NCBI GenBank assembly: GCA_027064425.1
Contig: JAMOPO010000052.1
Span: forward strand, 1 to 64,000
Origin: Methanobacteriota archaeon
Lineage (GTDB): Archaea; JAADCQ01; Methanopyri; Methanopyrales; Methanopyraceae
Direction: 5' to 3'
DNA length: 64,000 nucleotides
Within the stretch, counting starts at the first letter, position 1. Each line of letters starts with the position of its first letter. Shown one piece after another: positions 16,577 through 24,688 of this stretch. The notes under the pieces are model-generated. The model saw only the letters and a list, made by a program, of their open reading frames with translations, was not told where the DNA came from and did not search any database. Made by a program: the position numbers and the translations under genes.

Positions 16577-18238
16577 CTAGGCCCTGGGCCAGACCTTGAT
16601 CACGTGCCCGTTCTTCTCCACCATGCTCGTGTTCGTGCCGGGCAGTATGAACCAGTTGAGCAGCGAGACTCCGGGCAGCGCGAACCCCTTCGGTTCGGCG
16701 TCGGTCGCCACCTTGATTCCTATGGAGCGCAGTACGGAGACGATCCGCTGAACGGTCCTGTCGCCCGAGTTGAACCCGTACAGCCAGAACAGGTGTACCG
16801 GGTGGTACCACTGGTCGGTGGCCTTGTGGCTCACCCACCTGTACATGGCCCCGCGGAGCCCGGGGGAGCGCGTGCACAGGGCCTCCATCCACGCCATCCA
16901 GTCCACGGTCCCGTGCGGGCCGCCCGGCAGGACGGTCACGTACTGGCTCGGCAGCGCCGGGATGAGCGTCTCCATCCCTACCCTACACCTCCATACGGCG
17001 TCGAAGCCGGACTTGATCCCGTCCACGGACAGCGTGTTCCCGTCCGGCAGCACGTAAAGGATGCCGGCCGCCCGCTCGACGAAGTTGGGCGGTCGGCCGG
17101 TCTCGTCGTTCCACCTTACCGGGAAGTACGGTTGGATCACCCACGGCGGGTCCTCGGGGCGAACGTCAGGGGGCATGCTGACATCGTCCCACGGTAGCGA
17201 CTTGGCCGGGACCGACAGCATGTGAGCCAGCCGGAGCTTGTCGGCGTCGTAGGTGCTGTTCCGCCCCTCCCCGTTGACCCAGTTCAGGTACGCGTGGAAG
17301 AACCGGATGGCGTCCGACTGCTTGATCGGCTCCCCGGCGAGCGTGCCGGCGTTTCCTACCGCGATCTGGTAGTTGCCCGGAACCAGCTGGGGCTTGAACC
17401 TCAGCGGTGGGTTATCGCCCCACCTCGCCTTGGCCGCGTAGTACGCCCAGATCGGGAGCGGGTCCAGGATGGGTCGATGCTCCCAGGCCACGACCGGCGC
17501 GTAGCCCTGAACGGACACCGTCACGGTGGTTTGGCCCAGGTCCATGTAGATGAGCTCCCACCTCGGTGCCTGCACGATGAGCGTTAACTGCACCCGAACG
17601 TAGAGCGTGGACGGGTCGTCCGAGCTTGGAACGATCGGCATGCTGCCGACGGACGACGGGTCCGAGGGGATGTATCGCGGCAGGTAGATGCGCCAGGTCT
17701 TGAGGTCCAGCAGCAGCGCCGGTTCCCCGGTCACGTAGCACCGCGGGATGACCCAGACCTCGGCGTTGGTGTTCCGCTTGATCTTGTCGTGGATGTCAAC
17801 CGCCAGCCGCGCGAACTCGTAGTCGATGTAGTACCTGAGGGACTCGATCACGGTCTTGTACGAGTCGTAGCTGCCGTCCAGGGAGCCCACGTCCACGAGC
17901 CGGTAAGGGGCCGCCAACCCCTCCGGGGTCACCCACTCGATGTTCGATCCGCCGGCGTGGACGGCCACGTACCCGTTCCTGTACCCGTTCGTACCGCCCT
18001 TGGGTAGGTTCACGCCGTTGATGAAGTCCACGACTCCCAGGTACGCGGCGCGGCTGAGCTTCTGATGCGTCATGGCCAGGACGGCCTGATTGACCACCGG
18101 CTTGATGTACTCGGCCCGAACGATGTACCCGCTCTCACGGCCCATGAACGTTAGGTACGACGTGGACAGTAGCAGCAGAAGGATGGCGAAGGCCACGATG
18201 GGGGTGAAGATGAACCCGCGCTCGCGGCGCGCGATCAC
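16577..18238 (-). CDS. Large membrane-anchored protein of the pilus locus
   Basis: This 553-aa protein starts MIARRERGFIFTPIVAFAILLLLLSTSYL, a basic leader and one strongly hydrophobic segment, with RGF instead of RGQ at the possible processing site. The rest is extracellular in character, rich in Trp, Tyr and Pro, with two cysteines early and two near the middle. Composition resembles the 862-aa protein at 13819, with which it is convergent (169 bases between stops, no clear hairpin). The start overlaps the stop of the upstream gene by 4 bases, so the two are coupled. Family unknown. Confidence 0.7.
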   Translation of the reverse strand: MIARRERGFIFTPIVAFAILLLLLSTSYLTFMGRESGYIVRAEYIKPVVNQAVLAMTHQKLSRAAYLGVVDFINGVNLPKGGTNGYRNGYVAVHAGGSNIEWVTPEGLAAPYRLVDVGSLDGSYDSYKTVIESLRYYIDYEFARLAVDIHDKIKRNTNAEVWVIPRCYVTGEPALLLDLKTWRIYLPRYIPSDPSSVGSMPIVPSSDDPSTLYVRVQLTLIVQAPRWELIYMDLGQTTVTVSVQGYAPVVAWEHRPILDPLPIWAYYAAKARWGDNPPLRFKPQLVPGNYQIAVGNAGTLAGEPIKQSDAIRFFHAYLNWVNGEGRNSTYDADKLRLAHMLSVPAKSLPWDDVSMPPDVRPEDPPWVIQPYFPVRWNDETGRPPNFVERAAGILYVLPDGNTLSVDGIKSGFDAVWRCRVGMETLIPALPSQYVTVLPGGPHGTVDWMAWMEALCTRSPGLRGAMYRWVSHKATDQWYHPVHLFWLYGFNSGDRTVQRIVSVLRSIGIKVATDAEPKGFALPGVSLLNWFILPGTNTSMVEKNGHVIKVWPRA

Positions 18239-19215
18239 TCGGGCTTAACCCCCACCTTCAGCCTCACTGGGAACAGCCCGCACGCCCAGGTCAGCGTGCC
18301 CGGAAGCTGCTGGAACTCTCCCAGGCCGACGCCGGCGGGCCGCGAGAGCCGCAGCTGGACGAGGAACCGATCCCCACCGATGGCCAGCACGGTGATCGAC
18401 AGGCCCGAGCAGGTCCCCTCCGAGATCACCTTTCGGATGAAGTCCACGGGGTCCTCCGAGACCCATCCCGTCGAGGAGTAGAACATGATTTTATTGCCAC
18501 CGGAGTCGATCAGGAGCGCCTCCCGGGCCAGCTTCCGGTACGCCTCGTCCTCGGACAGGCCCGACTCCACCAGCTGGTTGAACCGACGGTGCAGGTACAT
18601 CACCCACCAGCGCAGGCCCGCGCCGGACAGCGTCACCCACGCCACCTTCACGCCCGGCACCGTCGCCGGGTAATACAGGACGATCCGCCCCTGGTCCCCA
18701 CTGGTCGACGCCCAAACCTGCGGTAGGTTATCGTCCCACACCCACGTGTCGGCGCGCTTAACCAGCGCCACCCGGTACGATTTTACGATCATCTCTCCGG
18801 GCGCGCCGGCCTGCCCCGCACCGACGTCATCCCGAGGGAAGACCAGGTCCGCCGTGGCGTTACCCACCTTGATCGGGCGATCCAGCCCGCCCGCGCACCG
18901 AACCCACTTGTACGCGTCCACGGCCAGGTACATCCGGTACCCGGAGCGGAGCGGCGCCAGAGCCCAGCTCGGTCCCCACCGGATCGTGGGCTCTCCCGGG
19001 TTCACGAACGACTGCCACGTCAAGTTGGTCCCGACCCAGGACGGAGAGAGCAGGGTCGTCACGAACCGGTCGACCGAGGAGTAGGACTTGTGCACGCTGG
19101 TCAGGTAGAACAGCCCGTGCGACTTGATGATGCCGGCTACGCTCGTCAGGATGAGCAGTATTAGGGCCGAGATCAGCGAGGCCGTGAGCGCGTCCAGCGT
19201 GAGCTGACCCCGCAA
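18235..19215 (-). CDS. Pilin-like protein with large extracellular domain
   Basis: This 326-aa protein starts MRGQLTLDALTASLISALILLILTSVAG, a class III-like signal with RGQ and Asp at the acidic position. A long extracellular domain follows with FYLTSVHKSYSSVDRF near residue 36 and several Trp residues; I recognise no family. It is three bases after the stop of the small pilin at 19219 and overlaps the next gene by 4 bases. With its two neighbours it forms a run of structural or minor-pilin genes downstream of the prepilin peptidase. Confidence 0.72.
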   Translation of the reverse strand: MRGQLTLDALTASLISALILLILTSVAGIIKSHGLFYLTSVHKSYSSVDRFVTTLLSPSWVGTNLTWQSFVNPGEPTIRWGPSWALAPLRSGYRMYLAVDAYKWVRCAGGLDRPIKVGNATADLVFPRDDVGAGQAGAPGEMIVKSYRVALVKRADTWVWDDNLPQVWASTSGDQGRIVLYYPATVPGVKVAWVTLSGAGLRWWVMYLHRRFNQLVESGLSEDEAYRKLAREALLIDSGGNKIMFYSSTGWVSEDPVDFIRKVISEGTCSGLSITVLAIGGDRFLVQLRLSRPAGVGLGEFQQLPGTLTWACGLFPVRLKVGVKPE

Positions 19216-19218
19216 GGC

Positions 19219-19416
19219 TCACGATCCCGCCGAGCTCTCCATGGCCCGTCGGACGACCTCGTCCGCCACCACGCTCATGGCCTGACTCCATCCGGACCCA
19301 ACCGTGTGCACGAACGTCCTCAATCCCATGGCGAACACGGCCACGGTCACGATGACCGCCATCAACAGTAGGGCCATCTCCAGAGATACCTGCCCCTTAC
19401 ACCCACCGGGACGCAC
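19219..19416 (-). CDS. Small pilin-like protein
   Basis: The frame contains CKGQVSLEMALLLMAVIVTV, a class III signal with KGQ, Glu at +5 and a hydrophobic helix, followed by about 30 polar residues. The start is taken as GTG at 19416, giving a 65-aa protein with an eight-residue leader; the frame is open further upstream but would then overlap its neighbour heavily. It overlaps the previous pilin gene by 20 bases. Likely a minor pilin. Confidence 0.65.
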   Translation of the reverse strand: MRPGGCKGQVSLEMALLLMAVIVTVAVFAMGLRTFVHTVGSGWSQAMSVVADEVVRRAMESSAGS

Positions 19417-19642
19417 ACTCGGCGATCGCCCGGGCGGCAGAGCTCTCAGCGCTGCCAACGTCCACCAGCCCCTGACTCGTCGATCCTACGGACGAGGTGA
19501 AGTACCACGCAATGACGGCGGTCAGCCCGATGACGACGATCAGCATCAACAGCGCCTCCACACCCGTCTGACCGCGCTCACAGCTTCTTACTGTTAACGC
19601 TCTCAGCGAACCCCACGAGGCCCTGAGAGACCGTGGAACCAA
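19397..19642 (-). CDS. Small pilin-like protein, start uncertain
   Basis: The frame contains SCERGQTGVEALLMLIVVIGL, a good class III signal, and a 40-residue Ser/Ala-rich mature tail. The first canonical in-frame start is a TTG at 19642, which gives a 24-residue leader and a 65-base overlap with the upstream pilin gene. No ATG, GTG or TTG lies nearer to the cleavage motif. The protein is probably real because the signal motif is intact; the start may be a rare codon or translationally coupled to the upstream stop. Confidence 0.6.
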   Translation of the reverse strand: MVPRSLRASWGSLRALTVRSCERGQTGVEALLMLIVVIGLTAVIAWYFTSSVGSTSQGLVDVGSAESSAARAIAECASRWV

Positions 19643-19772
19643 GGCTTCCGGCCCCCTGTCCCAGCTGCGAGGCCGCCGCGTACACGAAGTACCCTATGAC
19701 GGCGGCCAGCCCCACGAAGGCGGCGAGAATGAGCAGGTTCTCAACACCGCCCTGTCCCCTCACCCCCAGCAT
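19578..19772 (-). CDS. Small pilin-like protein
   Basis: This 64-aa protein starts MLGVRGQGGVENLLILAAFVG, an ideal class III signal peptide (short basic leader, RGQGGVE, hydrophobic helix), with a short Gly/Ser-rich mature region ending in LysLysLeu. It closely resembles the proteins at 21825 and 22129, except for Asn instead of Tyr after the Glu. It overlaps the prepilin peptidase gene by 13 bases, so processing enzyme and substrate are likely made together. Confidence 0.75.
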   Translation of the reverse strand: MLGVRGQGGVENLLILAAFVGLAAVIGYFVYAAASQLGQGAGSLGSTVSQGLVGFAESVNSKKL

Positions 19773-20746
19773 TTCAGGACGCTCCCCCCGAGAAAGTACG
19801 TCACCGCGTAGCCCAGCGCGATCGCGGGGGCGAACGGTGTGGCGTGACCGACCCGGATCCTCCTCACCCCCAGCTCCTTTAACTTCTCGATGTCCCGCGC
19901 GGTGAGGCCCTCACCGGAAGGGACCACCTCCGGAACCGCCCGCCCAGTCACCAGCAGCAGCGCCGCCCTTAACCGCCCCACCTTCCTCACGCGATCGCCC
20001 ACCCGAACGACCACCTCTACCGGGATTTCACCCTCCCTCAGCTCATCCACATCCTTCTCTACGGAGGCCATCCGCGCGGTCGCCATCGTGAGACTCACCA
20101 ACAGCGCCACCGCCGCCCACCACAGCGGCGTCCAAGGGCCCAGGAGCAGCGCGTAGGCCCCCGCGAGCACCGGGCCGAGCAGGACGGCCCGGCCCAGCCC
20201 CCGGCGCCGCACCACCACCCACAGCCCCACCACGACCGGGAGCTCGATCACCGCCGCCTCCAGGGGCGGCAGCACCACCGACAGCGGTCCCACCGCGGCG
20301 TACAGGAGGAGCAGCTCGCAGGCTCCCCTGCCCACGGCCCGCAGGAACCTCACACCGCGCAGCTTCAGCGCTCGCGCGCTGAGGTAGCACAGCCCGAACG
20401 GCGCGTACAGGAGGATCGAGTTGACTAGAACGTCCAGCCCCCACCAGGGCGACCGGCCCCGATGTAGGAACATCGCCAGCGCGGGAAGCAGCTTCACGTC
20501 GCCACCGCCCATCACACCCGCCAGATGAAGGGCCAGCGCCGCGAGGAACGCGACGAGGCCGTCGAGCAGGGCCCAGCCCGTGAACCACCACCCGTTGAGC
20601 GCGCCCAGCGCCAGCGCGTAGGCCACGGCCGCCGCGTTGGCGGGCAGCGTCAGACGGTTCGGGACGAGCCCCGTCTTCAGGTCGGTGTACGCGGCCGCTC
20701 CGGCCACCACCAGTCCCGCCGAGAACCCAACCAGCTCCGCGTCCAA
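19760..20746 (-). CDS. Prepilin peptidase (A24 aspartic protease, EppA/FlaK-like)
   Basis: This 328-aa polytopic membrane protease should cleave class III signal peptides after the RGQ leader. Both catalytic motifs are present: YTDLKTG near residue 20 (first Asp) and GGGDVKL near residue 80 (second Asp in GxGDxK). Several hydrophobic helices surround them; the C-terminal 100 residues form a cytoplasmic tail ahead of a last hydrophobic segment. The start TTG at 20746 gives MDAELVGF. It lies four bases after the 349-aa gene and directly upstream of a chain of pilin-like genes, which are its presumed substrates. Confidence 0.88.
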   Translation of the reverse strand: MDAELVGFSAGLVVAGAAAYTDLKTGLVPNRLTLPANAAAVAYALALGALNGWWFTGWALLDGLVAFLAALALHLAGVMGGGDVKLLPALAMFLHRGRSPWWGLDVLVNSILLYAPFGLCYLSARALKLRGVRFLRAVGRGACELLLLYAAVGPLSVVLPPLEAAVIELPVVVGLWVVVRRRGLGRAVLLGPVLAGAYALLLGPWTPLWWAAVALLVSLTMATARMASVEKDVDELREGEIPVEVVVRVGDRVRKVGRLRAALLLVTGRAVPEVVPSGEGLTARDIEKLKELGVRRIRVGHATPFAPAIALGYAVTYFLGGSVLKCWG

Positions 20747-20750
20747 GCGA

Positions 20751-21800
20751 TCACACCCGAAGCACCTCGATCAACAGCGAGAGGCCCTTGAGCACGTCCC
20801 CCTCACTTAGCCGCTCCAACGCCTTCTTGGACAGCTCTCGCTGAGAGCTGACCCCCGCCGCGACGTCACCCTCCCCCAGCGTCTCCTCCTCCCGCATCTT
20901 CAGCCTGCGATGCAGCTTGCGCACGGCCCCGATGACCGTGGCGGACCTCAGCACGCGCTCTAGCTCCTGCGTGTATTCTTTCCCCAACTCCTCGTGGAGC
21001 CTGGAGCAGACCCGCAGCACTCGGTCCAGGTGACGCACGCTCTCGCTGCTGAGGTGCCCCAGCAGCAGCTCCCGATCCCCGATCTCCCGCACGAGCCGAG
21101 CGTGCAGCGACCACACCTTCGACATGACTCTCAACACGAGCCGCTCAACGTCCGTCAGCACCCCATCCTCACCGAACCTGCACCGGCGAAAGAGGCCCTC
21201 GGACCGCGCCTCCTCACCAACCTCCTTCAGCGCCTCGGAGAGCGGAAGCACCTCGAAGGAGCCGGCGATCGTCTCGAACACCCTCACCGCCCGGGACAGC
21301 GGCAGCTCGTTCCCGGCCCGAAGGACCACCAGGTCGTACCTGTCCGCCCGCTCCACGACCCGCTTGACGCACTCGCCGTCGTGCACGTCGCACGTGATGG
21401 GAACCTCCGTCACGCCGTCGATCTTCAACACGCCACCCTTCGAGTAGAACCCCGTTGAGTCCACGTCGATCACGTCCGACAGGGCGCGGAGGTGCTTGCG
21501 TCCCATAGCCAAGTAAGGGGCCCTGAACGCGTCCCCCAGGCAGCCGCTCGTAGCGCGCGCGTGGTCCAACAAGTCCTCCTTCGGGACGAACGAGGCGGGC
21601 ACGTCGGATACCACGGGGCAGTGGACCTCGCCGGAGAACTTCTCCAGCTCGTCCCTAACTTTCCTCAAAGTAATGTAGTCCGAAAATAACGTGACGCCGT
21701 TGATATCTGCCAGCTCACCGAGCACCTGGCGCGGTAATTCGCCGAACCCATCCACGGTCAAAACAAAAACTGTCAAGGTGCGGGGGGCCCAGGGCGTCAC
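20751..21800 (-). CDS. Unknown protein, possible degenerate polysaccharide-deacetylase domain
   Basis: This 349-aa protein has no signal peptide and no firm family assignment. The first 200 residues read like a NodB-type fold: LTVDGF near residue 15 resembles the LTFDD start motif and FRAPYLAM near 93 resembles the RxPY motif, but the metal-binding His motif is not evident. The C-terminal 130 residues are charged and helical. GTG at 21800 and TTG at 21776 are both possible starts. It stands between a major pilin gene and the prepilin peptidase, so a link to pilus assembly or to glycosylation is likely but unproven. Confidence 0.55.
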   Translation of the reverse strand: MTPWAPRTLTVFVLTVDGFGELPRQVLGELADINGVTLFSDYITLRKVRDELEKFSGEVHCPVVSDVPASFVPKEDLLDHARATSGCLGDAFRAPYLAMGRKHLRALSDVIDVDSTGFYSKGGVLKIDGVTEVPITCDVHDGECVKRVVERADRYDLVVLRAGNELPLSRAVRVFETIAGSFEVLPLSEALKEVGEEARSEGLFRRCRFGEDGVLTDVERLVLRVMSKVWSLHARLVREIGDRELLLGHLSSESVRHLDRVLRVCSRLHEELGKEYTQELERVLRSATVIGAVRKLHRRLKMREEETLGEGDVAAGVSSQRELSKKALERLSEGDVLKGLSLLIEVLRV

Positions 21801-21824
21801 TGGGCCTGCGGTCGCCGCTCTCGC

Positions 21825-22061
21825 TTACCCTCCGCCTCCTCCTGGCTGGTACTGGTTCCACGCCTGGGTGCCTGCCTGCGACGCCTTAGTCGCGGCCTGG
21901 GATGCAGCACCTGACGCGCTCTGACCGGCACCGCTGTACGACGTCAGGAAGTAGTAAGCCACTACTGCCGCGAGACCGATCAGCGCCGCTAGCAGGAGCA
22001 GGTACTCGATACCACCCTGACCGCGCTCCTCCTTGAGCAGCTCCTTGATCCGGGCCAGCAT
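21825..22061 (-). CDS. Candidate major pilin
   Basis: This 78-aa protein starts MLARIKELLKEERGQGGIEYLLLLAALIGLAA, an extended basic leader, RGQGGIEY cleavage motif and a hydrophobic helix. The mature tail is rich in Ser, Ala, Gln and Gly and ends GGGGG. Together with the protein at 22129 it has the most canonical signal in the locus, and a separate AT-rich promoter-like block precedes it, which fits a highly expressed structural pilin. It is short for a globular-headed pilin, so the fibre would be thin. Confidence 0.78.
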   Translation of the reverse strand: MLARIKELLKEERGQGGIEYLLLLAALIGLAAVVAYYFLTSYSGAGQSASGAASQAATKASQAGTQAWNQYQPGGGGG

Positions 22062-22097
22062 CTTCCCGCTCCCCCCGTGACTAGCCGTGTCGGGATC

Positions 22098-22112
22098 CCT
22101 TACAAAATCTTT
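22098..22112 (-). promoter_or_regulatory. Promoter-like block upstream of pilin gene 21825-22061
   Basis: The minus strand reads AAAAGATTTTGTAAG about 40 bases before the ATG at 22061. It is the only A/T-rich block in the 67-base gap between two pilin genes, and suggests that the downstream pilin has its own promoter. Confidence 0.45.
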
Positions 22113-22128
22113 TCTCTACCGCGTTTCC

Positions 22129-22323
22129 TCACGGCTTATAATACTGCCACATTTGGACGCCCTGAGAGGCCTTCGTCGCGGCTTGTTCAGCCTCTCCCGG
22201 TATCGGGTTGCCGGCCTGGAAGTACGACGTGATCACGTAGTAGGCCGCGATGGCCGCTATCCCGATAATCGCTGAGAGCAGGAGCAGGTACTCAACTCCG
22301 CCTTGGCCGCGCGATCCCAGCAT
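22129..22323 (-). CDS. Candidate major pilin
   Basis: This 64-aa protein starts MLGSRGQGGVEYLLLLSAIIGIAAIAAYYV, an ideal class III signal peptide with a hydrophobic helix. A 30-residue mature tail containing AATKASQG is shared with the neighbouring pilin at 21825, suggesting duplication. Its ATG is directly adjacent to the stop of the TadC-like gene with no gap, so it is translated from the same transcript as the secretion machinery. Confidence 0.78.
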   Translation of the reverse strand: MLGSRGQGGVEYLLLLSAIIGIAAIAAYYVITSYFQAGNPIPGEAEQAATKASQGVQMWQYYKP

Positions 22324-23337
22324 TTAGGGCCCCCCACCAACCTGGGCGAGCAACGATGGGAAAACCGTTACGAGTCCCAGGTAGGCCATCGCGGACGCCG
22401 TGGAGATTCCGAAGGCGAACTTCAAACCCTCCCTCGGGTCGCCGTACCTGATGATCCCGATCGCGATCCCGGAGAGGAACCCGACCGTGGCGGGGTAAAT
22501 GACCATGTAGCGGGACAGGAGCTGGTACATGGGTAGGAGCGCGCCCATGGTCGTGGCACCTCCCGACTTGGCTCCGAGTCCCATCACGGCCCCGAGGGCG
22601 ACCCCGACCGGGATGGCGCAGATAACCCCTCCCATGCCCATCGTGAGGCAGGGCATGGTGGTCACGGCCTGGCGCTCGAGCTCGATGCGGCGGACCTCTC
22701 GGATGTCGTTCTCCACGGCCTCGAGCACGTCGGCCAGGGTGCCCCCGCTGATTGAGATCCGCACGGTGAGCCGGATGGCGCGGCGGAGGATCTCGGAGTC
22801 GACGCGCTCGGCCATGTCGAGCATGGCCTCCTCGAACGTCTTGCCCATGTCCATCTCTCGCACGACGATGGAGAACTCCTCGGACAGGGCGCCGTAGTTG
22901 CTCTCAGCCACGCTCTTCACGACCTCGAACACGGAGGAGCCGGCGCGCAGCTCCTCCACCATCTGCCGGAGCGCGTCGGGCAGGTTCTCTTCGATCTCCT
23001 TGATCCTGGCGCGCTGGACGACCTGCGGGTAGAGGATCATCGAGGCGGGTAGCGCGATCGGGGCCAGCGCCAGCGGGTGGTGCAGGAGCTTGAGGAGCAC
23101 GAGTCCCAGGACCGCGGTCACGATGCCGTAGAGCACGACGGCGGCCATGTAAATCTCGTACGGGACGTCGACGTTCGTCACACGCAGGAGGTAGTCGCGG
23201 CGCTTCAGCTCGTCCAGGTCCATCCGCTGAACGATGATCCGGGCTATGGGGAAGGAGACGGGGGCCGCCAGCAGGGCCGCGATGCGGAAGAGTGGGCCGA
23301 AGGCCTTGAGCGCGTCCGGGCCGAGGCTCGGGAGCAT
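22324..23337 (-). CDS. tadC: TadC/GspF-type pilus platform membrane protein
   Basis: This 337-aa integral membrane protein belongs to the type II secretion F family. It has N-terminal helices, a cytoplasmic domain with LPDALRQMVEELRAGSSV and SNYGALSEEFSIVVREM (typical of the F domain), and further C-terminal helices. It should form the inner-membrane platform with the larger F-domain protein encoded just upstream. The start is ATG at 23337, 15 bases after the previous stop. Confidence 0.85.
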   Translation of the reverse strand: MLPSLGPDALKAFGPLFRIAALLAAPVSFPIARIIVQRMDLDELKRRDYLLRVTNVDVPYEIYMAAVVLYGIVTAVLGLVLLKLLHHPLALAPIALPASMILYPQVVQRARIKEIEENLPDALRQMVEELRAGSSVFEVVKSVAESNYGALSEEFSIVVREMDMGKTFEEAMLDMAERVDSEILRRAIRLTVRISISGGTLADVLEAVENDIREVRRIELERQAVTTMPCLTMGMGGVICAIPVGVALGAVMGLGAKSGGATTMGALLPMYQLLSRYMVIYPATVGFLSGIAIGIIRYGDPREGLKFAFGISTASAMAYLGLVTVFPSLLAQVGGGP

Positions 23338-23352
23338 CGTCGCCCCCGCCCG

Positions 23353-24687
23353 CTAGATCTTCGGCTCCATCGCCTTGAACATGTAGAGGAACGCCCCCGC
23401 CAGCATGCCCACCAGCATCGTGACCGCCAGCGCGAACTGGGCTGGCGGGAGCATGAGCGATCCGGACATGTTCGCGGCGATGATCCCGGCGACGAGGAAC
23501 ATCGTGGGCAGGACGATGGTGCACATGATGTACGGGAAGGCCATGGACTGGAGCCGGTGACCGTACTCTCGGTACTTCTGCCGGAGCTCGTGCGCGATCT
23601 CGTCCGCGAGCACCATTAGAGTTTTCGCGATGTTGGCACCCGACTCCATGGCCTGGAGGATGAAGCGGACCGCGGACCTTAGGCCCGGGATGTCCCACCG
23701 GTTGGCCAGCCGTCGGAGCGCCGCCTCGACCGGGGCGCCTCCGTGGATCTCGGCCACCACGCGCTCGAACTCCTCGGATAGGGCGCCGTAGTCTGACTCG
23801 GCGACGCTCTTCATGGACTCGATCAGGGACAGGCCGGCGGAGACCTCGGTGGCCATCTGTCGGATCGCGTACGGGAGCTGCCGGGCGATCTCGTCCTGGC
23901 GCTGCTTGATGCGGATCTGCAGGAAGAGGTTCGGAGCGGCGGCTCCCGAGATGAACCCCACGATCGGCGCCACCGCCTTGAGCAGCGTTGGGAAGGTCAG
24001 GAGGGCCGCGGCCGCCGTCAGTAGTGCGGCCGTGATCGTCGCTGAGAGCCCGATGAGCGATGCGAAGGCGGTCGGGGTGATACCCAGTCCGGCCTTGCGG
24101 AGCTGCTCACGGTTCGGGGCGAACGCTCGGAAGGCCGCGCCGATCCGGGCGGCCATGTCGGACTCCGTGATCGTCTGGATGACCTCCTCGATGGCACCCT
24201 TGCGCTGGGCCTGCAGCCGCCTCAGCCGCTCCTCGAGCTCTCGGGCCTCGCGGTCCCGAGCGGTCTCCGCCTCCTCTTCCTCCTCGGTCTTGAGCACCAG
24301 CTGCTTGATCCGCTCAACGTCCTCGGCGGTTCCGGGTCCTCCGGCGTGGCGCATGGCGCGTGCGCGCTCCGCGACGCTCTCGAACGGTAGGGCCCGGCCA
24401 CCTCCACCTGAGATGCTGCTCAGCGCCTCGGTCACGCGGGCCAGTGGGTTCCCCCCTCCGCCCTCACCTCCCCCGAGCCTGAGCGCGTCGGTCAGTCGCT
24501 CCACCAGGGAGGACAGCGATAGGGAGGCGCCGCCTCCCTCCCGGGTCGAGGTGATCCTGCTGACCTGATGCAGGGCGTACTCCACGTACAGGCCGATCTG
24601 TTCCACGACCCGGAGGCGCGCGGCCAGGAGCAGGACGATCAGGAACGCCGCGGCTGCGGCGAGGAGGAACTGCAGCAGGACGGGCAT
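23353..24687 (-). CDS. TadB/TadC-type pilus platform membrane protein
   Basis: This 444-aa membrane protein has an N-terminal anchor, a 170-residue cytoplasmic linker with a Gly/Ser-rich part and a charged coiled coil, then the F domain with LPYAIRQMATEVSAGLSL and SDYGALSEEFERVVAEI, flanked by hydrophobic helices. It is homologous to the following 337-aa protein, so the pair likely acts as TadB/TadC platform subunits. It begins one base after the ATPase stop. Confidence 0.85.
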   Translation of the reverse strand: MPVLLQFLLAAAAAFLIVLLLAARLRVVEQIGLYVEYALHQVSRITSTREGGGASLSLSSLVERLTDALRLGGGEGGGGNPLARVTEALSSISGGGGRALPFESVAERARAMRHAGGPGTAEDVERIKQLVLKTEEEEEAETARDREARELEERLRRLQAQRKGAIEEVIQTITESDMAARIGAAFRAFAPNREQLRKAGLGITPTAFASLIGLSATITAALLTAAAALLTFPTLLKAVAPIVGFISGAAAPNLFLQIRIKQRQDEIARQLPYAIRQMATEVSAGLSLIESMKSVAESDYGALSEEFERVVAEIHGGAPVEAALRRLANRWDIPGLRSAVRFILQAMESGANIAKTLMVLADEIAHELRQKYREYGHRLQSMAFPYIMCTIVLPTMFLVAGIIAANMSGSLMLPPAQFALAVTMLVGMLAGAFLYMFKAMEPKI

Positions 24688-24688
24688 T

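Noticed and set aside
23353-24687. Two independent secretion systems because of two F-domain proteins
   Set aside because: Tad-like loci normally carry a TadB/TadC pair; adjacency and one ATPase fit a single machine.
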